DNA from: Holophaga sp.
Lineage (GTDB): Bacteria > Acidobacteriota > Holophagae > Holophagales > Holophagaceae
Direction of reading: 5' to 3'
DNA length: 64,000 nucleotides
NCBI GenBank assembly: GCA_016715205.1
Contig: JADKBC010000004.1
Location: forward strand, 1 to 64,000
Both the position numbers and the translations under genes were made by a program. Every line of letters starts with the position of its first letter. Within the stretch, counting starts at the first letter, position 1. Positions 1 to 11,017 of this stretch are shown in pieces. The notes below the pieces were generated by a model. The model did not search any database. It saw nothing but the letters and a program-made list of their open reading frames with translations, and was not told the DNA's origin.

Positions 1-37
1 TTTTCAGTTTAGCGAAATTCTGGGGTTTGTCCAGCGT

Positions 38-457
38 CTATGCGGTGGCGTCGGTGGAGGGGGGCGGGGTTTTGGGGGTGGTGCTGAGGTTGCGGCGGGT
101 GCAGGTGCCGAGCAGGGTGCCGCCTTCATCCACCACCAGGGAGCCCACTTCCACTTCGCCTTCCACCCAGCCGGTGCCGTGGATTTCGAGGCACTGCTCG
201 ATCTTGAACACGCCTTCGATGCGGCCGGTAACGATGAGGTGCTTGGTGTGAATGGTGCCGTTGACGATGCCAGTGGGAGCGATGGTCACTTCGCCTTCGC
301 CGTGGATGGAACCTTCCACGGTGCCTTCGATCCTCAGGCTATTCACGCCGGTGTGAATGTCGCCCTTCCATAGGGTGCCTTTGCCCAGGAGCGTGTGAAT
401 GGGCTGGGCGGGCGCGGGGCCCTTCTTGGCGGCGTTGGCGTTGGGGTTGGAGAACAT
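38..457 (-). CDS. Bactofilin family cytoskeletal protein
   Basis: This 139-residue protein has the bactofilin (DUF583) layout: a short Ala/Pro-rich N-terminal tail, a central region of about residues 20-115 built of repeating short strands with Gly turns (for example GTLWKGDIHTG, VEGSIHGEGEV and VNGTIHTKHLIVTG), and a disordered Thr/Pro-rich C-terminal tail. Bactofilins polymerise without nucleotide into filaments that place cell-wall enzymes at the membrane. It lies 18 bases downstream of an M23 peptidase on the same strand, a pairing seen in many bacteria in which the filament scaffolds the peptidase. The ATG start is well placed but has only a weak AGGTG ribosome site. The family call is secure; the exact cellular role is inferred. 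Confidence 0.9.
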   Translation of the reverse strand: MFSNPNANAAKKGPAPAQPIHTLLGKGTLWKGDIHTGVNSLRIEGTVEGSIHGEGEVTIAPTGIVNGTIHTKHLIVTGRIEGVFKIEQCLEIHGTGWVEGEVEVGSLVVDEGGTLLGTCTRRNLSTTPKTPPPSTDATA

Positions 458-475
458 GGGGGCACCTGCGGGTCG

Positions 476-1426
476 CTAGCGGATCGAGGAAAGCCATTGC
501 CGTTGAAGGCGCATGTAGGGCTGAGGGTTGACGGGGCGGCCCAGGCGGCGCACTTCGTAGTGCAAGTGTACGCCCGTGGCGTTGCCGGAGCGGCCCATGG
601 CACCCAGGATATCCCCTCGCCGAACCTTCTGCCCGGGCTTCACCTCCAGCCGGGACAGGTGAGCGTACAGGGTTTCCAATTCGCTGGTGTGGCGTACCAG
701 GATGCCCCAGCCGTAGCGGTCCATCCAACCGGCCGAGACCACTTCCCCATCGGCGGTGGCCTGGATGGGCGTGCCCTCGGCGTTGGTGATATCGAAGCCC
801 GTGTGATAGCCCAGCAGGCCATCTCCGGCCTCGTTGGCCCTGGAGAAGGGGCTGATGCGGATTCCGAAGCCGGAGCTCATGTAGCCTGCGGTGGGCTGGA
901 TGGAAGGGGTGTGGTTCCAGCGTTCGACGATGGGCTCCATCCGGGCGCGAATCAATTTCGCCTGGGTGCTGGAGCGTTCCAGATCCTCGCGCAGGCGGCT
1001 CACCTTTTCGCGGTCGGGGCTGGTGCCGGTGCCCTCGCGGGGGGGCATGGGCGGCAGATCGGGCCCGGGGGCCTTGGGGTTGATCAGGGTCAACAGGTCG
1101 GTCACCTGTTTGCGCAGGGTTACGATTTCGCCTTCGAGGTTCTGGGCCTGGTCCAGGCTTTCCCGCAGTTGGCGCTCCTGCTCGGCGGTTTCCCGCTGCA
1201 GGTGCGAGAAATTCATGATTTTCTTGGTGGCCCAGAAGCCGTAGGCCGAACCGATCATGGCGAAGGCCCACACGCTTACCACCGTGGCCACCACCCGAAT
1301 CAGGGTCTTGCGGGCCATGGACCAGCGGAAGGTACGGTGACTGAACACCACCATGACGGTGAAGAATTGTTCCTGATCAGGGCGACTGAGCCTAAGGCCC
1401 CGGCGGGTGGGTGGCGTACGAGTCAT
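476..1426 (-). CDS. M23 family metallopeptidase (LytM-type, membrane anchored)
   Basis: The 316-residue protein has one N-terminal membrane segment (about 43-66), a charged coiled-coil-like stretch (about 73-165) and a C-terminal LytM/M23 domain from about 180. Zinc and catalytic residues are visible: H208 and D212 in YHTGFD, H256 in LYAHL, and H287/H289 in GVHLHYE, so it should be an active peptidoglycan endopeptidase facing the periplasm. The coiled coil plus M23 plan resembles cell-shape peptidases that work with bactofilins, and the bactofilin gene follows directly. The start is uncertain: no good ribosome site precedes the first ATG, and a later ATG at codon 37 would still keep the membrane segment. 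Confidence 0.88.
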   Translation of the reverse strand: MTRTPPTRRGLRLSRPDQEQFFTVMVVFSHRTFRWSMARKTLIRVVATVVSVWAFAMIGSAYGFWATKKIMNFSHLQRETAEQERQLRESLDQAQNLEGEIVTLRKQVTDLLTLINPKAPGPDLPPMPPREGTGTSPDREKVSRLREDLERSSTQAKLIRARMEPIVERWNHTPSIQPTAGYMSSGFGIRISPFSRANEAGDGLLGYHTGFDITNAEGTPIQATADGEVVSAGWMDRYGWGILVRHTSELETLYAHLSRLEVKPGQKVRRGDILGAMGRSGNATGVHLHYEVRRLGRPVNPQPYMRLQRQWLSSIR

Positions 1427-1477
1427 GGCTTCAAGCTACGTTGGAAAATTGCCCATGTCGAGGCCGAATTCCTACTC

Positions 1478-2392
1478 TCACAAAAGCCCAGGGCCCAGCA
1501 GCCATTCGATCAGATGCCCCAGGAAAAAGAGGGGGCCCACCAGGCTGTTGAGGGTGAAAAACACATGATCGATGCGATCGAGCTGCCCGGTGCGCACCAC
1601 CCAGTGCTCCCGCGTGAGGATCATCGCCACCCCTAGCCAGGCGAGCCAGGGAAACACGTGACAGCCAAGGCGAACATTGAAGGTGGCCCAGGAGAGCAGT
1701 GCCACGAGATGCAGCCCGCGGGAAACCCAGAGGGCGCCGCGGGTGCCGAGCCGGGCCGGGATGGAACGCAGGCCCCGGGCGCGGTCGAAGTGCTCGTCCT
1801 GCAGTGCGTAGAGCACATCGAAACCGGCGGTCCAGGTGAGCACACCCAGCGCCAGAAACCAGGCGGGCGGATCCAGCCGACCACTCACGGCGATCCAGGC
1901 GCCAAGGGGCGCCCCGGCCAGGGCCAAGCCCAGCACGACATGGGCAAAGCTGGTGAATCGCTTGCACAGGGAATAGCCCAGGATGATGACGAGAGCCACG
2001 GGCGCCAATTGCCAGGGCAGGGGCCCCAGCATGCCCGCCGCGAACCCGAACAGGACGATGGAAGCACCCAGCAGAATCCGCGCGCCGTTCTGGCTCACGC
2101 GCCCCGCGGGCAGGGCGCGATCCCGGGTGCGCGGGTTCTCGGCGTCGAGGTCCGCATCCACCAGACGATTGAAGGTCATGGCGGCGGTGCGGGCGCCCAC
2201 CATGGCCGCCACAATCCAGCCCAGGGTCCACCAGGAAGGCAGCACGGGCGAAGCCGCCAACACCGCAAGCAACGCGAAGGGTAAGGCGAAGATCGTGTGC
2301 TCGAACTTGATCATGTCGAGCAGTTCGCGGAACTGCCCCGGTTTGGGCACCGCCGCGGGTGATGGGGTAGGTTCGGTTTCCATGGTCGACAT
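1478..2392 (-). CDS. ubiA: UbiA-family aromatic prenyltransferase (menaquinone/ubiquinone type, possibly MqnP)
   Basis: This 304-residue integral membrane protein carries the two aspartate-rich motifs of the UbiA superfamily: N75-R-L-V-D79-A-D81-L-D83, and a second set around D192, D199 and D203 (DVLYALQDEHFD). These bind Mg2+ and the polyprenyl diphosphate. The enzyme attaches an isoprenoid tail to an aromatic acid in quinone synthesis. In organisms using the futalosine route to menaquinone the equivalent enzyme is MqnP, and this protein is of the ubiA-like type found there; the sequence alone does not settle the substrate. A second in-frame ATG lies three codons downstream; an AGGAA precedes the first. 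It sits in the ndk-mltG run. Confidence 0.85.
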   Translation of the reverse strand: MSTMETEPTPSPAAVPKPGQFRELLDMIKFEHTIFALPFALLAVLAASPVLPSWWTLGWIVAAMVGARTAAMTFNRLVDADLDAENPRTRDRALPAGRVSQNGARILLGASIVLFGFAAGMLGPLPWQLAPVALVIILGYSLCKRFTSFAHVVLGLALAGAPLGAWIAVSGRLDPPAWFLALGVLTWTAGFDVLYALQDEHFDRARGLRSIPARLGTRGALWVSRGLHLVALLSWATFNVRLGCHVFPWLAWLGVAMILTREHWVVRTGQLDRIDHVFFTLNSLVGPLFFLGHLIEWLLGPGLL

Positions 2393-2419
2393 GATCGGAT
2401 GATTTCCTGACGGGCTGCC

Positions 2420-3436
2420 CTAGTGCTTTTGCTTCTGGCTGCGCTGGCGTTTGAGTTCCTTGCGGTACTTGCCCACATTGCGGTTGTGGTCGTTCAGGCT
2501 GGGCGCAAACGTGTGCCCGCCCGTGCCGGTGGCCACGAAGAAAAGATCCTTGGTGACGTCGGGATCCAGGGCGGCGCGAATGGCCGCGGCGCTGGGGATG
2601 GCGATGGGCGTGGGGGGCAGGCCGGTGACCGAGTAGGTGTTGAAGCGATGGGGGCGGCGAATATCCTCGGGCGTGGGCGCGGTGAACCGCAGATCCCCCG
2701 TCATCCAGCGGGCGTACTGGCTGGTGGGGTCGCACTGGAGGCGCATGCCAATCCGCAGCCGTTTCAGATACACGCCAGCCACTTTGGGGTGTTCCTCTGG
2801 GAGATTGGTTTCTTTCTCCGCGAGGCTCGCCAAGATCAAGGTCCGGTAGGGATCAAGGGCACCGCCTTCGAGTTTGGGGCGCACCTGTTGGTGAAAGGCC
2901 TCCACCATCGTCAGGAGAATCTCTTCGGGCTCCAGGGCATGGTGCAGGCGATAGGTGGCGGGAGCGAGCAGCCCTTCAAGGTTTTCGGCATGCTCGAAAC
3001 CTGCGGCCCTGGCCAGCCTCGGGCTTTTCCAAAGGGTCCAGAACACCTCCTCCGGAATGAAATCCTTCAGGCGCTTTTGCACGCTCCAGGCGTGCATGGC
3101 GGGGGTGAGCACGATGTTGGTGAAGTGGATTTCGCCCCGCCGCAACTTTCCCGCCACGTCCGACATGCTGGCCTGGGGGGCCATGGTGTATTCGCCCCGA
3201 AGTAGTTGGAGCTTGCGGGCCCGCGCCCAGAGCTTGAACATGGCCGCCGACCGGATGACGCCTTCGCGTTCCAACTGGTCGGCGATCTGGTCCACGGTGG
3301 TGCCCTTCTTGACCAGCACGGTGGCTTCCTGAACCAGGGGGCCACTCCGCTTCCAGGACCACCATCCCCCGAGCGGGATGAGGCTCAGGAACGCGGTGGC
3401 GATCAGCAGTCGGCGGGATGTGCGAGCGCGCGCCAT
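2420..3436 (-). CDS. mltG: Endolytic murein transglycosylase MltG
   Basis: The 338-residue protein has an N-terminal membrane anchor (about 9-27), a LysM-like region with the KKGTTVDQIADQLEREGVI segment, and the YceG/MltG catalytic domain. Landmarks are LASLAEKET with E207 as the likely catalytic glutamate, LQCDPTSQYA, NTYSVTGLPPTPI and FFVATGTGGHTF. MltG cuts nascent glycan strands at the inner membrane and so sets their length. The start ATG follows an AGGA ribosome site that overlaps the end of ndk, only six bases upstream. It forms a cell-envelope group with the downstream M23 peptidase and bactofilin. Confidence 0.94.
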   Translation of the reverse strand: MARARTSRRLLIATAFLSLIPLGGWWSWKRSGPLVQEATVLVKKGTTVDQIADQLEREGVIRSAAMFKLWARARKLQLLRGEYTMAPQASMSDVAGKLRRGEIHFTNIVLTPAMHAWSVQKRLKDFIPEEVFWTLWKSPRLARAAGFEHAENLEGLLAPATYRLHHALEPEEILLTMVEAFHQQVRPKLEGGALDPYRTLILASLAEKETNLPEEHPKVAGVYLKRLRIGMRLQCDPTSQYARWMTGDLRFTAPTPEDIRRPHRFNTYSVTGLPPTPIAIPSAAAIRAALDPDVTKDLFFVATGTGGHTFAPSLNDHNRNVGKYRKELKRQRSQKQKH

Positions 3437-3442
3437 GAATTC

Positions 3443-3862
3443 CTAAACGAGGTCGAAGGCGCTGAAGAAATAGTGAACTTCCCGCTCTGCCGTGGCCGGG
3501 GCGTCGGAGCCATGGACCGCATTCTTGGTGACATCCTCACCGTATTTCCGGCGCAGGGTGCCAAATTCGGCCTGGGTGGGATTGGTGGCGCCCATGATTT
3601 CCCGCCAGCGGGCGATGACATTTTCCCCTTCGAGCACCATCAGGATCACCGGCCCTTCCAGCATGAAGGCCTCCAGCTCCCCGTAGAATCCCTTGTGGAT
3701 GTGATCAATGTAGAAGCCCTTGATCAGCTCCTTGTTGAGCTGCACCATGCGCAGCCCGTGGATGGTGAATCCTTCCCGTTCAATGGCCGAAAAAATCTCG
3801 CCCACGTGCCCGTTGCGCACGGCATTGGGCTTGATGATGGCGAATGTTCGCTCCAGGGCCAT
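3443..3862 (-). CDS. ndk: Nucleoside diphosphate kinase
   Basis: The protein is 139 residues, the normal length for bacterial Ndk. It begins with the family signature ERTFAIIKPNAV and contains the active-site histidine H117 within NAVHGSD, which carries phosphate from ATP to nucleoside diphosphates. GATNP and the surrounding nucleotide-binding residues are intact. The start has a GGAG ribosome site five bases upstream. It is the first gene of a minus-strand run that continues with mltG, the prenyltransferase, the M23 peptidase and bactofilin, and is divergent from secA. Confidence 0.97.
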   Translation of the reverse strand: MALERTFAIIKPNAVRNGHVGEIFSAIEREGFTIHGLRMVQLNKELIKGFYIDHIHKGFYGELEAFMLEGPVILMVLEGENVIARWREIMGATNPTQAEFGTLRRKYGEDVTKNAVHGSDAPATAEREVHYFFSAFDLV

Positions 3863-4007
3863 GGCGACTCCGTTGATGGGATCCTAGTTTGCCGGACCGT
3901 CACCGGAGCCTCAAGGAATAAGGGCTTTTGGCTCTGTTCCAGCACTCACACTGGGAAAACCGGCCCAACGGCGATACAATCAGCGGTTTGACGCGACTGG
4001 ATCCAGC

Positions 4008-6671
<2,664 letters not shown>

Positions 6672-6707
6672 GGCATTTCCAGAATCACTAGCTGCTAGGC
6701 TTTTTCC

Positions 6708-7565
6708 ATGGAACTCGTAATCGTCACGGGGATGTCTGGCGCGGGTCGTCGTTCAGTGCTCAGCGCACTGGAGGACGCCGGCTGCACGGCCATCGATAAC
6801 GTGCCTGCCCGGTTGCTGGAACCCCTGCTTTCCCTGGAAGCGAAGCTGAACCCCTCGCGGCCCCGGCTGGCCGTGGGCATGGATAACCGCCATGGCGAGT
6901 TTGTGGAAGAGTTCATGCCCCTGCTGGAGCGGTTGCAGGATGGGAGCATTCCGGTCTACACCGTCTTCGTGGAGGCGGATGACGCCACCCTGGTGCGCCG
7001 CTTTTCGGAATCCCGGCGCCCGCACTTTCTTGCGGACGATGGCGATGTGGGCGCTGCCATCGAGCAGGAGCGGCAGTTGCTGGCGCCCATCCGGGCCCAG
7101 GCCAGTGCGATCCTCAATACCAGTCGATTGACCCTCAGCCAGTTGCGGTTGCGCATCGCGGAATTGCTGCCGGATCTGCCCATGCAGGGCACGACCTTGC
7201 GGCTGGTGAGCTTCGGGTTCAAGTTCGGCCTGCCCACCGACGCCGATATGGTGCTGGACGCGCGGTTCCTGCCCAACCCCCACTACGTGGCGGAACTGAA
7301 AACCCTCACCGGAAAAGATCAGCCCGTGCGGGAATACCTCATGAATTCGGAACTGTTCAGTTCCTTTGTGGCCATGACCGAAAACTGGGTGCATTGGTCC
7401 TGGCCGCACCTTACGCAGGAAGGTCGTGCCTATTTCACCCTGGCTATCGGCTGCACGGGCGGGCAGCACCGCAGCGTGGCCCTGGTGGAACAACTGGCCA
7501 CACGCCTGCGCCGGGATATCCCCAAGCTCATCGTCCAGCACCGCGAACTGGGACATCGGCCCTGA
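6708..7565 (+). CDS. rapZ: RapZ/YvcJ family nucleotide-binding regulator with degenerate P-loop
   Basis: The 285-residue protein matches RapZ along its length: an N-terminal P-loop domain, VEADDATLVRRFSESRRP, and a C-terminal domain with DARFLPNPHY and IGCTGGQHRSV. RapZ-type proteins bind small RNA or nucleotide and control amino-sugar and envelope metabolism. The P-loop reads GMSGAGRRS at residues 8-16, where the family has GxSGxGKS: the invariant lysine and the following serine are both arginine. ATP/GTP binding at that site is therefore doubtful, while the C-terminal domain that binds RNA in the Escherichia coli protein is intact. It ends in a TGATG overlap with the next gene. Confidence 0.9.
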   Translation: MELVIVTGMSGAGRRSVLSALEDAGCTAIDNVPARLLEPLLSLEAKLNPSRPRLAVGMDNRHGEFVEEFMPLLERLQDGSIPVYTVFVEADDATLVRRFSESRRPHFLADDGDVGAAIEQERQLLAPIRAQASAILNTSRLTLSQLRLRIAELLPDLPMQGTTLRLVSFGFKFGLPTDADMVLDARFLPNPHYVAELKTLTGKDQPVREYLMNSELFSSFVAMTENWVHWSWPHLTQEGRAYFTLAIGCTGGQHRSVALVEQLATRLRRDIPKLIVQHRELGHRP

Positions 7566-8134
7566 TGGATCTCCTGCGCTTTCTCGAACTGGCACGCACC
7601 CATGGCTGGCAGGGCGTGGCCCTATGGGGCGTGCTGCTGGCCCAAGCCCTGCTTTGGGTTGGCCTGGTGCGGCTCCATCTGGCGTTGCATCGCGAGAGCG
7701 CACCCTGGGAGGAATGTGTCGGCAAGATCCGCAGCGCCTTCCTCCGCAAGCTCAATGGCGAAGAAGAAATCAATGAGCTCAAGGTCCACCGGTACGCCCC
7801 CCTGGTGGACAAGCTGCTGGCCTTGCACTTTGCCGAAGCAAAATCCGACCGCTTTGACCGCTGGTTGTTGCTCCGCTGGAAAATCCGCGAAGGCCTGCGC
7901 CCCTATTGGATTCGCTGGGGCCACCTGCTGATTGCCTTCGGGGTCATCGTTTGGTTCTTGTACGGTCTACGCATCGATCTGGGCCTCGACCCCCTCAAGC
8001 GAACCCCCTGCGACCCACGCCTGCTGTGGGTTTGGCTTGGCTACGCCATGATCATCGCCTGGAAGATGGTGCACCTGCAGGGCAACCTGGAGCGGGTGCA
8101 GCGGGCGCTGCTGCTGCCTAGACGCGACGAATAG
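7565..8134 (+). CDS. Membrane protein of unknown function
   Basis: This 189-residue protein starts at the ATG inside a TGATG overlap with rapZ, so the two are translationally coupled. It has an N-terminal hydrophobic segment (about 14-38), a charged cytoplasmic-type middle of about 80 residues, and two further hydrophobic segments near 121-138 and 150-166. I see no conserved catalytic motif and do not recognise a family. The MotA/ExbB-like pattern of one early and two later membrane segments is suggestive but too weak to use. It converges with ribA, with one base between the two stop codons. Confidence 0.72.
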   Translation: MDLLRFLELARTHGWQGVALWGVLLAQALLWVGLVRLHLALHRESAPWEECVGKIRSAFLRKLNGEEEINELKVHRYAPLVDKLLALHFAEAKSDRFDRWLLLRWKIREGLRPYWIRWGHLLIAFGVIVWFLYGLRIDLGLDPLKRTPCDPRLLWVWLGYAMIIAWKMVHLQGNLERVQRALLLPRRDE

Positions 8135-8135
8135 C

Positions 8136-8822
8136 CTAGAGCGCTGCTTCTTCCGTGAAATTCAGGATATGCCCTGATTTGGCGGCCTTGGTCTGCAGGT
8201 AGCGCAGGTTGTGCGGGTTGGAAATGATCTGGTGGGGTTCTCGCTGGACGTGGATGCCGGCCTCCTCCAACGCCTCGACTTTGCGGGGGTTGTTGGTCAA
8301 GAGCTTGATCTTGTGGATGCCGAAAAAGCGGAGCATTTCCACGGAGGCTTCGTAGGAGCGGAGATCATCCTCGAAACCCAGTTCATGGTTGGCCTCCACC
8401 GTATCGAAGCCCTGCTCCTGAAGGGCGTAGGCCTTCAACTTGTTGAGCAGGCCGATGCCACGGCCTTCCTGACGCATGTAGAGCACGATGCCACCGTGCT
8501 GTCCCACGTAGCGCAGGGCTTCCTCCAACTGGGCGCGGCAGTCGCATTTCAGGCTGCCCATGACATCCCCGGTCCAGCACTCGCTGTGAATGCGCACAGG
8601 GGTTCGCTTCCGAGCGTCGATGTCCCCGGCCACGATGGCGAGGTGTTCCTTGCCGGTGATCTTTTCCAGAAACCCGTAAACCGTGAACTTTCCGAAGATG
8701 GACGGAACTTTGGCCTTGGCCACAAAGGGCACGGATTCGGTTTCGAATTGGGTGATCACCTCGAGGGGTGAATCTGCGGCGAGATGGAGCCTCGGAGCGC
8801 TGCTGCTGTCCTTGGGGCACAT
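8136..8822 (-). CDS. ribA: GTP cyclohydrolase II
   Basis: The 228-residue protein is a stand-alone RibA, not a RibBA fusion. It contains the zinc site C82, C93 and C95 in the HSECWTGD...LKCDC region, LYMRQEGRGIGL and LTNNPRK, all diagnostic of GTP cyclohydrolase II. It opens GTP to the first pyrimidine intermediate of riboflavin synthesis. No other riboflavin gene is nearby. An AAGAATT-G-AATTCTT inverted repeat lies 18-32 bases upstream of the start. The N-terminus is about 25 residues longer than in short RibA proteins. Confidence 0.94.
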   Translation of the reverse strand: MCPKDSSSAPRLHLAADSPLEVITQFETESVPFVAKAKVPSIFGKFTVYGFLEKITGKEHLAIVAGDIDARKRTPVRIHSECWTGDVMGSLKCDCRAQLEEALRYVGQHGGIVLYMRQEGRGIGLLNKLKAYALQEQGFDTVEANHELGFEDDLRSYEASVEMLRFFGIHKIKLLTNNPRKVEALEEAGIHVQREPHQIISNPHNLRYLQTKAAKSGHILNFTEEAAL

Positions 8823-8839
8823 GGGAGCAATTCCGGATG

Positions 8840-8854
8840 AAGAATTGAATTCTT
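8840..8854. repeat. Perfect inverted repeat upstream of ribA
   Basis: AAGAATT and AATTCTT flank a single G, giving a perfect seven-base inverted repeat 18-32 bases before the ribA start codon. Its position fits an operator over the promoter or leader, but AT-rich palindromes of this size also occur by chance. No regulator can be assigned. Confidence 0.35.
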
Positions 8855-8921
8855 AGCGTTGAATGGAAATCCTGAGACGTTCGGGGCAGGCCGCGGAGTC
8901 CTGCAATTAGAACGGGAAGGT

Positions 8922-9920
8922 TCAGGGCTGGGAGAGATCCTTTTCCAGTTGAGCCAGGATCACGGCCTTTAATTCTGTCTGGACCTGAGGCATGGCGCCG
9001 CTCAGCTTGGCGCCGGAGGCCAGACGGTGCCCGCCGCCGCCAAAGTGGCGGCAAACGGCATTCACATCCACCCGTTCCCGTGAGCGCAGGCTGGCCTTGA
9101 AACCGCCTTGCGGCAGTTCGTGGATCAGGCAGGCGACTTCGACGCCCTTGAGTTCCAGGGGCTTGTTGACCAACCCTTCCATATCGTCATGGGTGGCGCC
9201 GCAGGCATGGAGGTCGGTCTGGGTCAGGCTGAGGCAGGCATAGCGGCCATCCGCATGGAATTCCAGGCTTTCGAACGCGCGCCCAAAGAGCTTGAGCCGC
9301 TCGGGCCGCCCCTGATGGTAGAGATCCTGATACACACGGGCTGGCAATACGCCTTCCTCGATGAGATCCGCCGCCATACGGTGGACTTTGGCGCTGGCAT
9401 TGGAAAAGCGAAAGCTGCCGGTGTCGTCCACGAGCCCCGCATAGAGCGCCGTGGCCATGGGCCGGGGCAGGGGGCGGGGCATTCGGCGGGCCACCAGATC
9501 GAACACCAGCTCCGCGGAGGCACTGGCGGTGCCGTCCGTGAATTCGTGATCAAACCCAAGGGGCTCGGATTTCATGTGATGGTCCAGGCAAACCTTCATG
9601 GCCTTGGATGCCTGGAAGGCCCCATGCATGACCCCGAGCCGCTTAGGTTCGGAAGCATCCACCAGGATCCATGCCTCTGGCCAATCCGCCAGTTCCTGGT
9701 GCCGAAGTGGATCAAAGGCTTCAATCCAGTGTTCGGTGTCCAGGAATCCGAGGAAGGCCGGTAATTCGGGGCTCACCACAATGCGAACGTCCTTGCCCCG
9801 AAAACGCAGATAGTGCGCCAATCCCAGCATGGCGCCCGTGCCGTCCCCATCCGGGTTCTCATGCGATGTGAGCAGAACCCGGTGGGGCTGCTCCAGCAAT
9901 CGCGCGAAACCGTCGAGCAT
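8922..9920 (-). CDS. DHH/DHHA1 family phosphoesterase (NrnA-like nanoRNase/pAp phosphatase)
   Basis: The 332-residue protein has an N-terminal DHH domain with SHENPDGDGTGA, VDASEPKRLG and the CLDHH motif, then VDDTGSFRFSNAS, and a C-terminal DHHA1 domain with FGGGGHRLASGA. This arrangement is that of bifunctional oligoribonucleases/3'-5'-bisphosphate nucleotidases (NrnA), which finish RNA decay and may also hydrolyse pAp or cyclic dinucleotide products. Metal ligands are intact. It follows add on the same strand with eight bases between them. The specific substrate cannot be read from sequence. Confidence 0.86.
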   Translation of the reverse strand: MLDGFARLLEQPHRVLLTSHENPDGDGTGAMLGLAHYLRFRGKDVRIVVSPELPAFLGFLDTEHWIEAFDPLRHQELADWPEAWILVDASEPKRLGVMHGAFQASKAMKVCLDHHMKSEPLGFDHEFTDGTASASAELVFDLVARRMPRPLPRPMATALYAGLVDDTGSFRFSNASAKVHRMAADLIEEGVLPARVYQDLYHQGRPERLKLFGRAFESLEFHADGRYACLSLTQTDLHACGATHDDMEGLVNKPLELKGVEVACLIHELPQGGFKASLRSRERVDVNAVCRHFGGGGHRLASGAKLSGAMPQVQTELKAVILAQLEKDLSQP

Positions 9921-9928
9921 CCAGACTC

Positions 9929-10996
9929 CTACAGCTGTTCCTTCTTGCTCTCCAGGCTCTTGGGCTTGAAGGATTTCAATTCATCCACCACATTGGCGAG
10001 CATCGCGCGCTTGATGGCATAGGGCAGGAAGGCGCTCTTGAAGCCCATGATGATGAGTTCTTTGATTTCTTCGAGGCTGAAGCCCAACTGCTCGTGCAGG
10101 ATCTGATATTCCCGACTCACCGTGGTGTTGGTCACCATGCGGTTATCGGTGTTGACCGTCACGCGCAGGCCCAGGTCGTAGAACAGGCGAATGGGATGGT
10201 CGGCCATGCGCTTGACAGCCTTGGTCTGAACATTGCTGCTGGGGCAGCATTCCAAGGGAATCCGGTGATCGTTGACATAGTTGAGAAGGTCGCCGTCCTC
10301 CACCAGCCGAACGCCGTGGCCGATGCGGTGGGCACCGCACAGGTGGATGGCCTGATGGATGCTCTCGGGGCCGTATGCTTCACCCGCGTGGAGGGTGCAG
10401 TTGATGTTGTTGGCTAGCACGCGACCGAAGGCATCCTTGTGACGCTTGGCCGGGAAATCTTCCTCGGCGCCTGCGAGATCAAACCCAACCACGCCCTTGT
10501 TCTTGAAGGCCACGGTGAGATCCGCCAACTTCAGGCTGATTTCCGGGCTGATGTGGCGCATGCCGCAGAGAATGACACCGGTGCGGATGTTGTGCTTCTT
10601 CTCCGCCAGGGTAAGACCTTCGAGCACGGCCTGAACGATGTTGTGCAGGGTCATGCCCTTCTGCTGATGCAGGATCGGGCTGTAGCGCACTTCCATGTAG
10701 TGGACATTCTCGGCCGCAGCATCTTCGGCCAGTTCGTAGGCCGTCCGCACGAGGGCATCGTGGGTCTGCATCACCGAAAGCGTGACGTCGAAGGCCTTGA
10801 GGTATTCCACCAAGGACTTGCAGTCCTCGCCCATTTGCACAAAAGGGCGAAGCTTGTCTACGGAATCGGCGGGCAGTTTGACTTTCTGCTGCTCGGCCAA
10901 TTCGAGAATGGTCTGGATGCGAAGGCTGCCGTCCAGATGGACATGCAGATCTGTTTTAGGAAGCCGCTGGATGTCTTGGAGTGTGAGTTTTGGCAT
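9929..10996 (-). CDS. add: Adenosine deaminase
   Basis: The 355-residue protein shows the full amidohydrolase motif series of adenosine deaminases: metal ligands H18 and H20 in DLHVHLDGS, VRYSP, the HAGEA segment with its third metal histidine and catalytic glutamate, the HRIGHG histidine, and NTDNRMVTNTT, which carries the metal-binding aspartate in the actinobacterial-type variant of the motif. It converts adenosine to inosine for purine salvage; adenine deaminases of the same family are an alternative. It lies just downstream of the Fur-family gene on the same strand, 21 bases away. Confidence 0.92.
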   Translation of the reverse strand: MPKLTLQDIQRLPKTDLHVHLDGSLRIQTILELAEQQKVKLPADSVDKLRPFVQMGEDCKSLVEYLKAFDVTLSVMQTHDALVRTAYELAEDAAAENVHYMEVRYSPILHQQKGMTLHNIVQAVLEGLTLAEKKHNIRTGVILCGMRHISPEISLKLADLTVAFKNKGVVGFDLAGAEEDFPAKRHKDAFGRVLANNINCTLHAGEAYGPESIHQAIHLCGAHRIGHGVRLVEDGDLLNYVNDHRIPLECCPSSNVQTKAVKRMADHPIRLFYDLGLRVTVNTDNRMVTNTTVSREYQILHEQLGFSLEEIKELIIMGFKSAFLPYAIKRAMLANVVDELKSFKPKSLESKKEQL

Positions 10997-11017
10997 AACT
11001 TAGGCTATCAGCATTTT

